The notes: generated by a model from the sequence alone, not told the origin. A DNA stretch of 32,074 nucleotides from JAKFWF01 sp031429105 (GCA_031429105.1 JANOYV010000070.1:1-32074), one strand, 5' to 3'; shown: positions 23,447 through 31,772, numbered from the stretch's first letter. A program made the numbers and translations.

Positions 23447-23752
23447 TTACGCACCGGCCTGCTGCAACCGTTTCTTGCGCATCGGATCGATGTGCTTCAG
23501 CGGTGCTTCACTGTTGTCATTTTCAACAACAGTCGGCTTCCGAGCCACCACGGCGGGAGGTGGTGAGGTCAAGATGCGCTTGCCCGCCACCGCGACGAGG
23601 CATTCGGCATATAGGTCGAGCACATAGGCCCGGAACGGCGCTAGGTTAGGGGCCGGGCGATTGGGATCTTCAAACATGATATCGCGCATTAAATCGTAGG
23701 CGACCGCTTCGGGGCCGGCATGTTCAGCCATTGGAATGGGCTCCTGGCTCAT
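23447..23752 (-). CDS. conserved hypothetical protein, 101 aa
   Basis: I do not recognise a named domain. The protein starts MSQEPIPMAEHAGPEAVAYD, with an amphipathic helical N-terminal part (LMRDIMFEDPNRPAPNLAPF, then a helix containing LDLYAECLVAVAG), a Pro/Val-rich linker and a basic C-terminus (DPMRKKRLQQAGA). The ATG at 23752 is preferred over one at 23788 because AGGAG lies 8 bases upstream. It appears soluble and cytoplasmic. A small hypothetical gene lies 69 bases upstream in the same orientation. Confidence 0.65.
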   Translation of the reverse strand: MSQEPIPMAEHAGPEAVAYDLMRDIMFEDPNRPAPNLAPFRAYVLDLYAECLVAVAGKRILTSPPPAVVARKPTVVENDNSEAPLKHIDPMRKKRLQQAGA

Positions 23753-23821
23753 TGGGCAACTCCTAATTTCAATGCAGGACACAGCCATCGGCGACCCCGC
23801 GCCGACGCGAACTTGATGGCA

Positions 23822-24061
23822 TCAACCCAATGGCTTCGTCTGGTCAGCTAAGGCTGGCTTGGGCTCGGTCTGTTTAAAGTGCAACGTCAACACACCGTTC
23901 TTGAGTTCGGAGCATTCGACGTGCGCGACAAACGGGTCTGTCGCTTCGATGTCGGCTGCTTCGGCGCAGGCCGAGACATTGTTGAACGGCTTCACATGCA
24001 CGCCGTTATCGCCGTTCGGCAGTGCCAGCATTGTAATCATGACGATGATGTTGAGATCCAT
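23822..24061 (-). CDS. hypothetical protein, 79 aa
   Basis: This small protein has no recognised domain. It begins MDLNIIVMITMLALPNGDNG (a short hydrophobic stretch that is not a clear signal peptide). It contains two cysteines (in SACAEAADIEA and HVECSEL) and a beta-like NGVLTLHFKQTEP segment before a polar tail. GGAGGG about 9 bases upstream supports the ATG at 24061; a longer frame from 24142 is unlikely. The gene-free stretch upstream (24062-24305) is AT-rich in part. It contains TATAAT on the minus strand (24262-24267) but no matching -35. Confidence 0.55.
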   Translation of the reverse strand: MDLNIIVMITMLALPNGDNGVHVKPFNNVSACAEAADIEATDPFVAHVECSELKNGVLTLHFKQTEPKPALADQTKPLG

Positions 24062-24305
24062 GGCGTGATCCCTCCGTGCAGGGTGGAACGAACGAGCGGC
24101 AGGATCGCTCCGGTTCACGCGGGACTGACTGCGGTCATTCACTTGCTCAAGTGCTGAACTGTTTCACGTCGTCGCCCGCCGACTGCGAATCACCTGTGAC
24201 CATGCCTGCTCACAAGGCATTCTAAAAATGGCAGGAATCAGATGGGGTTAGGCTCGGTTAGATTATATAAATCCTGAGACAGCCCGACTGACCATCGGTG
24301 CGGCG

Positions 24306-25514
24306 TCAGTACGTCTCCACATGGTAGCGCCCGCTCGTTCGCATCACCGGCCGCAATGCGGCCCAATCGAGTTGATGTTGGCGGCAGACGTCGGCCAGCG
24401 CTTCATCGACGCCGGTCTCCATGCCGCGCAGGCCACAGATGAAAATATGCGTGATATCTGACCTCAATAGCTCGGCGACGCGCGCACCCTCAAGTCGCAT
24501 GCGGTCTTGAACATATTCCTTAGGCTGACCGGCAACGCGCGAATAGACAAGATGCTTTTCGAGCACCAATGGCGGCACCTTTTGCAGCGGCCCAAAATAA
24601 GGGAGCTCGTCTGGCGTGCGAGCGCCAAAAAACATCATCATGGTGCCGCGCGCACCTGGCATGGCGCGCCGTCGGCGTTCGGTGAACGCGCGGAACGGTG
24701 CTGAGCCGGTACCGGTGCAAATCATGATGATGTTGGCTGCCGCATCGTTTGGCATAAGGAAGGTCGCGCCAAACGGGCCGGTGATTTGCACCTTGTCGCC
24801 CTTCTTAAGGTCGCACAGATAGTTGGATGCAATGCCGCCGACCGACCGCTTCACGGTTAGGGCAATGTTATTGCCTTGCGGCTTTTCGCCGTCTCTCGCG
24901 GAGGCAATCGTATACAAACGAACATCGTGCGGGCGACCATCGGCGCGCAGACCCGGGGTCAGGATGCCAATCGATTGCCCTTCGAGGACCGGCATAACTG
25001 TGTCAACAAGATGCAGCACGAGGTGGCGCACATCGTTGTCGCTTGCAGCCGCCGTCAGCCGATAGTTGCCTTGAACCGTGGCGATCGCCGGGGCAGCGCG
25101 GGAATAAAGATTGACCGATGGCTTTGCCGCCGACATCGGCGCAACGGCTTTCCCGCCCGAGCCCTTGTGCGCATCGGCTAGAAGGTTCGCCACCTCCTCT
25201 TCGATTGCTTCCATGGCAGACGCCGTTTCAGCATCGTCAAATACGTCCTGCTTCGGCAAATCACTCCAGGACAATTGCTCGTCCAGAGTGAACGCCGTTT
25301 TCACCACGCGCCAGTTATCGATGGCACCCGTTGGGCACGGCGAGATGCAGTCCATGCAGGCGTTGCACTTATCGACATCGACCACATAATTGTTGTCATC
25401 ATGCGTGATCGCTTTGATCGTGCACGTTTCTTCACAAGTGTTGCACCGGATACAGATTTCCGGATCGATCAGGTGCTGCTTCGTCAGGGCGACGGCAGTG
25501 GTGGCATAAGTCAT
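24306..25514 (-). CDS. boxA: BoxA-type 2[4Fe-4S] flavoprotein reductase (benzoyl-CoA epoxidase reductase)
   Basis: An N-terminal bacterial ferredoxin domain has two complete cluster motifs: C21-x2-C24-x2-C27-x3-C31 and C50-x2-C53-x2-C56-x3-C60 (ICIRCNTCEETC, KCNACMDCISPCPTGAID). After a linker (about 70-140) comes a ferredoxin-NADP reductase domain with the FAD motif RLYTIASAR and NADP motif CTGTGSAPFRAF, ending in ..GRYHVETY. This architecture is that of BoxA, which passes electrons from NADPH to the epoxidase BoxB in aerobic benzoyl-CoA degradation. The first motif ends C-T rather than the usual C-P. The length from the ATG at 25514 is 402 aa, near normal. The oxygenase boxB, lyase boxC and CoA ligase are absent from the window, so the electron acceptor is unknown. 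Confidence 0.82.
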   Translation of the reverse strand: MTYATTAVALTKQHLIDPEICIRCNTCEETCTIKAITHDDNNYVVDVDKCNACMDCISPCPTGAIDNWRVVKTAFTLDEQLSWSDLPKQDVFDDAETASAMEAIEEEVANLLADAHKGSGGKAVAPMSAAKPSVNLYSRAAPAIATVQGNYRLTAAASDNDVRHLVLHLVDTVMPVLEGQSIGILTPGLRADGRPHDVRLYTIASARDGEKPQGNNIALTVKRSVGGIASNYLCDLKKGDKVQITGPFGATFLMPNDAAANIIMICTGTGSAPFRAFTERRRRAMPGARGTMMMFFGARTPDELPYFGPLQKVPPLVLEKHLVYSRVAGQPKEYVQDRMRLEGARVAELLRSDITHIFICGLRGMETGVDEALADVCRQHQLDWAALRPVMRTSGRYHVETY

Positions 25515-25613
25515 GCGGTGGGCGCTTTCAGCGAACGGTAAACTAAACATGCAGTATTGTGCATGTTTCCCCGCTCTAGAGCCAGCACTTTCCGCCGGAA
25601 ACCGCATCGTCGC

Positions 25614-25751
25614 TCATGTCGCAAAAAACATGACACCGATCATCGCGAGTACAGCAAATAACATGCTGAATCCGAGGACGTAACGCACGCCGTGGCCCGT
25701 GTCGCCCTGCCGCGCATCTTCGGTTGTAATCTGTGTTGGACGTAGTGACAT
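25614..25751 (-). CDS. small single-TM protein, 45 aa
   Basis: This short membrane protein has an N-terminal polar part (MSLRPTQITTEDARQGDTGH) followed by one hydrophobic span (VRYVLGFSMLFAVLAMIGVM) and a short end. AGGAG 13 bases before the ATG supports translation. Its N-terminal ..ARQGDTGHGVRYVL.. text resembles small membrane proteins seen in other alphaproteobacteria, which have no assigned function. It lies between the SDR gene (76 bases upstream) and boxA (99 bases downstream), all on the minus strand. Confidence 0.6.
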   Translation of the reverse strand: MSLRPTQITTEDARQGDTGHGVRYVLGFSMLFAVLAMIGVMFFAT

Positions 25752-25827
25752 CTGGTTGCACTCCTGTTCGGATCGCGCCCTCAATCGTCCCCTAAGCACA
25801 ATAGTTTGCGCCTTAACGGCACACTTG

Positions 25828-26568
25828 TCACGGCCCGTCCGCCTTGCGGAAATTGAAAACCTCGCCGTTGGCGGTTTGCGCCGGGTCAGCAAGTTTCAGG
25901 AACAACGGAGCAATGTCCTCCGGTGTTGCCAGCGTCATTGGGTCTTCGCCGGGGAATGCTTTTGCCCGCATGGCCGTGCGGATCGGACCTGGGTTGATGA
26001 TGTTGGCGCGAACCGGCGTGGTGCTGATCTCGTGCGCGTAGGTCTTGACCAACGCTTCGAGCGCCGCTTTCGAGACAGCGTAAGGTCCCCAATACGCATT
26101 CTTGGCGGCGGCAGCTCCCGACGACACGAAGATCGCGCGGCCAGCATCGCTTTGTCGCAACAGTGGATCGAGCGTGCGGATCAACCGAAAGTTGGCATTG
26201 AGGTTGATCTCCATGACGTCGGTCCAGGACGTGTTCGGCACATGCGCCAGCGGTGACAGCGGGCCTAAAATCCCTGCGTTCGCAACCAGGATGTCGAGTT
26301 TTTTCCAGCGCTCGAACAGACTTGGTCCAAGCGCATCAACCTGATCGCCCTTGCGCAGATCGAGCCGCACAAGCGTCGCCGATCCACCCCGGGTGCGCAC
26401 TTCGTCATCAAGCTCCTCCAGGGCACCCGTGGTGCGCGCCACAATCACCACGTGCGCACCGGCGTCAGCCAACGCCAGAGTCACGGCGCGACCAATACCG
26501 CGTGATGCGCCTGTTACCAGCGCGATCCGGCCAGCGAGATGTTTTGGAGCCAACGAAACAGGTGTCAT
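25828..26568 (-). CDS. short-chain dehydrogenase/reductase
   Basis: This is a classical SDR of 247 residues. The NAD(P)-binding TGASRGIG is at 19-26, NAG at 97-99, and the catalytic residues are S150, Y163 and K167 (GPYAVSKAAL). A C-terminal INPGPIRTAMRAKAFPGEDP region forms the substrate loop. An Arg after the glycine motif (VARTTGAL) suggests NADP preference. The ATG at 26568 follows CAGGCG and starts 7 bases after the stop of the aldo/keto reductase gene, so the two are co-transcribed. The substrate is unknown; similar alphaproteobacterial proteins are annotated only as SDR family oxidoreductases. Confidence 0.92.
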   Translation of the reverse strand: MTPVSLAPKHLAGRIALVTGASRGIGRAVTLALADAGAHVVIVARTTGALEELDDEVRTRGGSATLVRLDLRKGDQVDALGPSLFERWKKLDILVANAGILGPLSPLAHVPNTSWTDVMEINLNANFRLIRTLDPLLRQSDAGRAIFVSSGAAAAKNAYWGPYAVSKAALEALVKTYAHEISTTPVRANIINPGPIRTAMRAKAFPGEDPMTLATPEDIAPLFLKLADPAQTANGEVFNFRKADGP

Positions 26569-26575
26569 CGCCTGA

Positions 26576-27619
26576 TTACCCAATCGCCGGAAAACGACCT
26601 TCAAGTGGGTACTGCGGATCGGTGTAGCCAGGGGTTGAGGGGTGACCTGACACCACCAACTTGTTGACCAGGGCCTCGTCTTCAGCGGTCCACTTATAGG
26701 TCTCGTAGTCGGTGTAGCCGGTCCACTGCTCGAATGTGCGTGGCCCCGCAATGACCGACGACAGCGCGCGATTGTTGAGCACCCACTGCACCGCAAAATG
26801 GATCAGCGATCCGCCACGCGCAGCCACGTGCTGGCTAAGCTGCTGAGCGATCTCCATGCTTTCGGGGCGCCACTCGGTCTCAAGCATCCGCTTGTCCGCA
26901 CGGCCTGCCCGCGTTTCCGGATCGGCGTTGCTGCCCGGAACGTACTTCGCAGTCAGAATGCCACGCGCGATCGGGCTGTAGGAGGCAACTCCTAGACCGT
27001 AGAAATGCGCAGCTGACAACAGTTCGGCTTCAGGCTGGCGGTTCAACAGATTGTAGTACGGTTGCAGCGCGATCGGCTGTGGCACGCTTTGCAGGCGGCA
27101 TTGATGGACAATCTCCGGAATGTGCCAGGCGCGGACATTCGACACACCCCAAGCTCCGATCTTACCGGCACGGATCAGGTCGCCCATGGTTGAGACGACG
27201 TCATCCCATGCCACGTCAGCATCAACTTTGTGAGTATAGTAGAGATCGATGTGGTCGGTCCCAAGTCGTGCCAAGCTGATGTCAACTGCGCGCATGATCC
27301 AGCGCCGCGAGAGGCCACCACCGATGACCCGGCCCTTATCTTTCTTGATGACATTGGCGACCTTGGTCGCGAGCACCCAGTCGTGCCGGTTCGCCTTGAT
27401 GGCACGCCCAGTGATCGCTTCCGACCGACCATCGGTGTAGACGTCCGCCGTGTCGATGAAGTTCACGCCGTGATCATAAGCATGGTCGACAATTCGCTTC
27501 GCTTCAACCTCGTCAGTTGGGCCACCAAACATCATGGTCCCAAGGCAAATCTCAGAGACCCGGATACCGGAACGGCCGAGCTTGCGATAGCCCATGCCAG
27601 CCGAAGCTTTAGTTGTCAT
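26576..27619 (-). CDS. aldo/keto reductase
   Basis: This is an NADPH-dependent TIM-barrel oxidoreductase of 347 residues. The tetrad is visible: D56 and Y61 (FIDTADVY), K86 (LATKV) and H130 (LYYTHKVD). The pattern (MGYRKLGRSGIRVSEICLGT) matches the YajO/Tas-like AKR branch. The ATG at 27619 follows AAGGACC by 5 bases; the frame from 27640 would overlap the tusA-like gene. Its substrate cannot be deduced. It sits between a TusA-like sulfur carrier and an SDR in a same-strand run. Confidence 0.93.
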   Translation of the reverse strand: MTTKASAGMGYRKLGRSGIRVSEICLGTMMFGGPTDEVEAKRIVDHAYDHGVNFIDTADVYTDGRSEAITGRAIKANRHDWVLATKVANVIKKDKGRVIGGGLSRRWIMRAVDISLARLGTDHIDLYYTHKVDADVAWDDVVSTMGDLIRAGKIGAWGVSNVRAWHIPEIVHQCRLQSVPQPIALQPYYNLLNRQPEAELLSAAHFYGLGVASYSPIARGILTAKYVPGSNADPETRAGRADKRMLETEWRPESMEIAQQLSQHVAARGGSLIHFAVQWVLNNRALSSVIAGPRTFEQWTGYTDYETYKWTAEDEALVNKLVVSGHPSTPGYTDPQYPLEGRFPAIG

Positions 27620-27629
27620 GAATTGGTCC

Positions 27630-27857
27630 TTACGCCGCACGTTTGATCAGAAAGCGATAGACGCCAGCAACCTCTGTCTGCTCGACCAACGTATGCCCGC
27701 CAGCCTCGCAGAACGCCTTGAAGTCCGGCACTGAGCCGGGATCCGTCGCCAATACCTCAAGCGTACCACCGGCGAGCACTTCCGCAATCGCCTTCTTGGC
27801 CTTGAGGATCGGCAGAGGGCAATTCAAACCCTTAGTATCAAGCACCTTGTCGGCCAC
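27630..27857 (-). CDS. TusA-family sulfurtransferase
   Basis: This 75-residue protein has the SirA/TusA fold signature: LDTKGLNCPLPILKAKKAI with the catalytic C13 in the CPxP motif, followed by the LEVLATDPGSVPDF segment. TusA proteins relay persulfide sulfur, for example to tRNA 2-thiouridine or molybdopterin pathways. Initiation is at GTG with GGAG 9 bases upstream. It is 10 bases from the aldo/keto reductase start. Other members of a tRNA-thiolation relay (TusBCD, MnmA) are not in the window, so the acceptor is unknown. Confidence 0.9.
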   Translation of the reverse strand: MADKVLDTKGLNCPLPILKAKKAIAEVLAGGTLEVLATDPGSVPDFKAFCEAGGHTLVEQTEVAGVYRFLIKRAA

Positions 27858-27920
27858 GAATTTTTACTCCGCTACTTCGGATTTCAAACCAGTCTCAAGT
27901 TTTGGAAATAGTGCGGCTGC

Positions 27921-28163
27921 TCACAGCATATTGTGCGCGCCATCGCAAAACGGCTTGTCATCCGTCGCCTTGCATCCGCAAAGATTAACCGTGCCGGTTG
28001 TGTCGGCGACAAACCGCATCGGCGTCATCGACGTACCCTTGTGATTGCCATCGCACAGCGGCTGCTTTGTAGACCGCCCGCAGGTACACCAGAAATAAGC
28101 CTGCCCCTGCGTCACTTCAAGCTGGTACGGTCCTTTTTGGGGGATGACCGGTTCGTCCTCCAT
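27921..28163 (-). CDS. CDGSH iron-sulfur domain protein (two motifs)
   Basis: This 80-residue protein carries two CDGSH-type [2Fe-2S] motifs in tandem: C26-x-C28, C37-DGNH41 and C62-x-C64, C73-DGAH77. Each provides the three Cys and one His ligand set of mitoNEET-like clusters, so one chain can hold two labile clusters, as in the MiNT-type subgroup. The ATG at 28163 is preferred over one at 28226 because GGAG lies 7 bases upstream. It is 63 bases upstream of the TusA-like gene on the same strand. Function in bacteria is not established; redox or iron-sulfur handling is inferred from the ligands. Confidence 0.9.
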   Translation of the reverse strand: MEDEPVIPQKGPYQLEVTQGQAYFWCTCGRSTKQPLCDGNHKGTSMTPMRFVADTTGTVNLCGCKATDDKPFCDGAHNML

Positions 28164-28280
28164 CGTGGCACTCCAAACGTTGTCGAGATGTGGTGTTATT
28201 GCTGTCGGCACACGCACGTGCGCCAATGCAGAACGGCTCTAGGCGAGCCGACCCATCTTGTCCATAAGGAGCTCACGAGT

Positions 28281-28928
28281 TTAGCTAGCTGCCCGTGGGC
28301 GCCGGAACGTGGCAGGAGACACAATGGGTGCTGCCTTGCGAATACGGCGCGTTGGATCAGCCAATCCGGCACCGACGGTATTCTTGAACTCGACGATGCG
28401 GTCTGCCACTTTGATTAAATCGTTGAGATGGGCGTCGCTAGCGCCGAATATCATCACGTCTGCGTCCAGCTCATGTAGACGCGGCGTTTTACGCGATTTC
28501 AAGAACAAGCCTACCCCTAAGCGACCCGAAGCTTCAGCCTGTGGGTCGTCTGATAGCATGCCTGACGACGGCACGACCTTGGCCTCGACGACCTCAATCC
28601 AAGGGAAAATTTGATCCCCGAGCATCCGCTGAACCGTTACTCCGTCTTTATCCATTTTGACAGTGACGGGCATGATTGCTTCGAGTGCTAGAATCGACAA
28701 CCACCCAGCCGAACCAGCCGCAATCAACAGCAGCCCCATCAGCGGTAGCGTTACACTGCGGCTGAACAACACGATCAAGACTTGAAGTACCAGGAGGACT
28801 CCCATCGCAACGACGACGAGCGCGACCGTACTTGGTCTTCGAGACAACTGGATTGTCTCAACATTCCCATCGCGCTCGACATTGATGTCCATGACAGCGG
28901 ATTGATCCGGAAATCGGCAGTTACTCAT
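28281..28928 (-). CDS. membrane protein with two N-terminal spans and PH-like domain
   Basis: I do not recognise a named family with certainty. Two hydrophobic segments (PSTVALVVVAMGVLLVLQVL and LPLMGLLLIAAGSAGWLSIL) are followed by a beta-rich domain of about 90 residues (VTVKMDKDGVTVQRMLGDQI, then FPWIEVVEAKVV) that resembles bacterial PH (bPH) domains following two TM helices. The tail is basic (RRIRKAAP..RRPRAAS). An alternative start is the ATG at 28892 (MDINVERDG). It lies 117 bases from the CDGSH gene and may lead that operon. Confidence 0.65.
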   Translation of the reverse strand: MSNCRFPDQSAVMDINVERDGNVETIQLSRRPSTVALVVVAMGVLLVLQVLIVLFSRSVTLPLMGLLLIAAGSAGWLSILALEAIMPVTVKMDKDGVTVQRMLGDQIFPWIEVVEAKVVPSSGMLSDDPQAEASGRLGVGLFLKSRKTPRLHELDADVMIFGASDAHLNDLIKVADRIVEFKNTVGAGLADPTRRIRKAAPIVSPATFRRPRAAS

Positions 28929-29007
28929 CGTATTTATCGATCAAGCCCTAACGGAATGTAAATATTTCACTCCGACCGTCGATATTCGGCCCACGTCGCA
29001 CCATCGT

Positions 29008-30243
29008 TCAATCGGCCATTGCTTGATAAACCAGTGCACGAATCATCGGTCTATATTTGAGCCTCACCAAACCTGGCGATGCCGCCATCCAGACACACGT
29101 CAGTTGCTCAGCCGGATCGACCCAGAAGTAGGTTCCATAAACCCCTGACCAGTAATAATCCCCCTTCGATCCGACCATTGCCGAAATGCCAGCTTCCCGC
29201 CGCACGGCAACACCTAAGCCGAATCCATATCCCGCAGCGGACGGATCCATGCTGTCGGCAATCCGGTTCCCGACATCTCCCGACAAGTGGTCCGAAGTCA
29301 TGAGTTCAACCGTCTTGCGGCCAAGAATCGACCCGGCCGTCAATTTACCGCCTCGGCGCAGCATTTCAGCGAACTTCAGATAATCGAGTGCTGTCGAAAC
29401 TGCACCGCCGCCGCCGCTGTCCCACTTCATTTTGTCAGCCGTAGCGTGATGGATGGTAGCAGGTTGACCTGTCAGTACATCGTTGGGTAGAGCGCGAGCA
29501 TAGCGCCGCGACGTGGCAGCACTCAGTTCGAACGCAGTATCGGTCATGCCCAGCGGCTGCCAAATGCGCGTCTTCAAGACCTCGCACAATGGCTGGCCGG
29601 TCACCGCTTCAACGACGAGCCCCAATACGTCAGTCGAGAAGCCGTACTCCCAGTTTGAGCCCGGCTCGAATAACAGCGGCGCCTTTGCCATCGCTGCCAG
29701 ATACTCAGTCTTCGAGTATTTCACTGCGGCGACAATCGAGCTGCCCGGATATAGCTTGTGGGCTGGCGTCGTCCCTCTGTCACGATAAGTCATGCCGGAG
29801 GTATGTCGCAGCAGGTCCTGGATCGTCGGATTGCGGGATGCTGGCCGGGTTACCAGCGTTGCGCCACCGGACGGATCAGCCACAACGAGATTTGCGAGCT
29901 CAGGGAGATATCCTGACACCGGATCGGCCAAACCTAAGCGGCCCTCCTCCAATAACTGCAGTGCTGCGACCGAAACCATCGCCTTGGTCATTGATGCAAT
30001 TGAAAATATCGCATCCGTCGTCATCGGTGCCTTTGCAGCCACATCGCGCATACCGAAGGCTTCGTGATAGGCGATGCGACCGCGCCGGGCAATGACGAGC
30101 ACGCCACCCGGAATGCGGTTTGCGGCAATCTCTCTGGCGACAGCTTCCGGAATACGCTTCAACCGGTCGGATGAAAAACCGACTTCAGCGGGCTCTGCCT
30201 GCTGGATGCTCGCAGTCTCATCAAGGCGCTTCAGGAAGTTCAT
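29008..30243 (-). CDS. beta-lactamase-fold serine hydrolase (class C / EstB-like)
   Basis: This serine hydrolase of the beta-lactamase/D-alanyl-D-alanine carboxypeptidase superfamily has 411 residues. The nucleophile motif SxxK is at S84-K87 (SIASMTKAMV), the YxN-equivalent tyrosine at Y200 (NWEYGFSTD), and HTSGMTYRD is the typical segment in between. No signal peptide is evident, so it is likely a cytoplasmic esterase/hydrolase rather than a secreted beta-lactamase. The ATG at 30243 follows GGAG (spacing about 11); a longer frame begins at 30270. Esterase activity is inferred from the EstB-like subgroup. It is flanked by unrelated genes in the same orientation. Confidence 0.88.
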   Translation of the reverse strand: MNFLKRLDETASIQQAEPAEVGFSSDRLKRIPEAVAREIAANRIPGGVLVIARRGRIAYHEAFGMRDVAAKAPMTTDAIFSIASMTKAMVSVAALQLLEEGRLGLADPVSGYLPELANLVVADPSGGATLVTRPASRNPTIQDLLRHTSGMTYRDRGTTPAHKLYPGSSIVAAVKYSKTEYLAAMAKAPLLFEPGSNWEYGFSTDVLGLVVEAVTGQPLCEVLKTRIWQPLGMTDTAFELSAATSRRYARALPNDVLTGQPATIHHATADKMKWDSGGGGAVSTALDYLKFAEMLRRGGKLTAGSILGRKTVELMTSDHLSGDVGNRIADSMDPSAAGYGFGLGVAVRREAGISAMVGSKGDYYWSGVYGTYFWVDPAEQLTCVWMAASPGLVRLKYRPMIRALVYQAMAD

Positions 30244-30316
30244 CGGGTACAACGCTCCAGCACAGATCAAAACCTGGGCAGGAGCGTAGCGGATCAGTAC
30301 GCCCGATTGAACAGCT

Positions 30317-31219
30317 TTATCGCGTTCGACGCGGGTTCATGTAGAGATCGGCTTCCTGGCGCTCGAGCTTTGCTACCAGACGTCCCGCATGCACGGCGCG
30401 GTAGAGCGAGCTAACGTGACGGCGGCAGCCGTTGTTGAATGGCAGCATACCGCAAAACAGTTTCAATACCATCAGCAGATGCTTATCCTTGTGATCGCGC
30501 AGTACGCGACCGCGCCACTTACCACCAAGTGACAGAATGTGGCCATCGAGCATGCCGACGACGCGACCAGTCTGATCGCGCAGGGTGTAATCCTTGCCGA
30601 GCGCGATGATGTCGCGACGCAGCGTGTAGAAGTCGAGCTGGCCGTCTTCCAATAAGAAGAACGAGAATTCTTCCGGCATCCACGGATACTTATGGGCCGA
30701 GCGCTCAATGTAGACCATCTGGCTACTATCGCCCGTGTTGAGCGCATACGCCATTACGGGCAGTCCGTGCGCACCAACTGTCAACTGTAGTGACCGACCG
30801 AGCATCAGGTCCATGGTGGCGTGCCAGTTCAGCTTCTCACCGAACAGCTTGAACACGAGGCGCTTGTCCATGCCGGTGCTCTTGGTCCACAGCTCCTCGC
30901 GATAGCCGAGCAGGCCCGTGCGTTCGCCGTTCTCGGTTACTTCCGCGAATATATCCATGTCGGACGTGAACTGGCGCGACTTCGCCTTGTTGCGATCCTT
31001 CTTCCAGAACCCGAATTCAATTGAGTTGAAGTTGGTGAGCCATACATCAACCTGGAACTCGTCCCAGCGGGCAGCCTTGCTGATCGCGGCGTTGGATTTC
31101 GCAGTCGGCGGTGCGGCGGTCTTTGTCGCCCTTTTCAAAACTTCGTCTCGGGCGTCGCGCGCGGCGTCCGCCGCCGCGTTGTCTGCCTCAATTGTTCCGG
31201 CATTGCTGGCTGAAGCCAT
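30317..31219 (-). CDS. LURP-one/Tubby-C-like protein
   Basis: This 300-residue soluble protein has an Ala-rich, charged N-terminus (about 1-50). After a beta-rich middle, the segment LDFYTLRRDIIALGKDYTLR followed by DQTGRVVGMLDGHILSLGGK matches the repeat pattern of the LURP-one-related (Tubby C-terminal-like) fold: 'Y.l.qk...lgddftI.De.G..vf.vdGk.lslg'. In plants and phospholipid scramblases this fold binds membrane lipids. Bacterial members are uncharacterised. The C-terminal part is Arg/His-rich and ends DLYMNPRRTR. No signal peptide or membrane span is seen. GGAG precedes the ATG by about 10 bases. The fold call is by eye. Confidence 0.6.
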   Translation of the reverse strand: MASASNAGTIEADNAAADAARDARDEVLKRATKTAAPPTAKSNAAISKAARWDEFQVDVWLTNFNSIEFGFWKKDRNKAKSRQFTSDMDIFAEVTENGERTGLLGYREELWTKSTGMDKRLVFKLFGEKLNWHATMDLMLGRSLQLTVGAHGLPVMAYALNTGDSSQMVYIERSAHKYPWMPEEFSFFLLEDGQLDFYTLRRDIIALGKDYTLRDQTGRVVGMLDGHILSLGGKWRGRVLRDHKDKHLLMVLKLFCGMLPFNNGCRRHVSSLYRAVHAGRLVAKLERQEADLYMNPRRTR

Positions 31220-31368
31220 GGCCGCATCTCCCCAAGCGAAAAGCGAATCACTTGGGCCAAGTTAGCACCGGCAGTCCAATGGGAAGCGAAGCGGCAAGGA
31301 TAAAGCTGGGGGCAAGTGCGATCAAACGAATGGTGGGGCACGCCAATTTGGAATACCCCACCGAATTG

Positions 31369-31656
31369 CTACTTACACTCTGGAAGACTTAGCAAATTGT
31401 TGCTGAGCTGCGTGTCCGCCACCGTGTGTATGTATCTCAATCCAGACGGCCCTTCGGCGGTAACCACATTCACGTGCCTGCCGGACACAAGTACATAAAA
31501 CTCAGCACGCAAACCATCGATTAGCGCCACTACTTCTTGCTGGGTCAGCCGCCATTCTGCGCCGTCTGAGTGTATGCCGCCGACAGAATGGATCCGCTCA
31601 TGTGGATTCGACCGATTTGTCTTATTAATACAACTTATGCGATATATTAGAGCCAT
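31369..31656 (-). CDS. DUF3892 domain protein
   Basis: This 95-residue protein matches the DUF3892 pattern throughout: YRISCINKTNRSNPHERIHS, an EWRLTQQEVVALIDG helix, EFYVLVSGRHVNVVTAEG, and the end YIHTVADTQLSNNLLSLPEC. AAAGGAGG lies 5 bases before the ATG at 31656, a very strong ribosome site, and decides against the longer frame from 31683. The function of the family is unknown. It appears to stand alone: 149 bases separate it from the LURP-one-like gene downstream, and the 273-base stretch upstream holds no gene I can support. Confidence 0.82.
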   Translation of the reverse strand: MALIYRISCINKTNRSNPHERIHSVGGIHSDGAEWRLTQQEVVALIDGLRAEFYVLVSGRHVNVVTAEGPSGLRYIHTVADTQLSNNLLSLPECK

Positions 31657-31772
31657 GTCGGCCTCCTTTGCTAGGTTGTGCAAAGAAGGTCCAGAAACCT
31701 TGACGATCGTTCCGTGAATATGCGAATCGATTCATGTTGGTGTCTCGGAACTGGACCTCAGCTTCGTGACGC

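Noticed and set aside
24262..24267. TATAAT on the minus strand upstream of the 79-aa gene
   Set aside because: No -35 element at 16-18 bases, and it is 200 bases from the start codon. AT-rich DNA gives such hexamers by chance.
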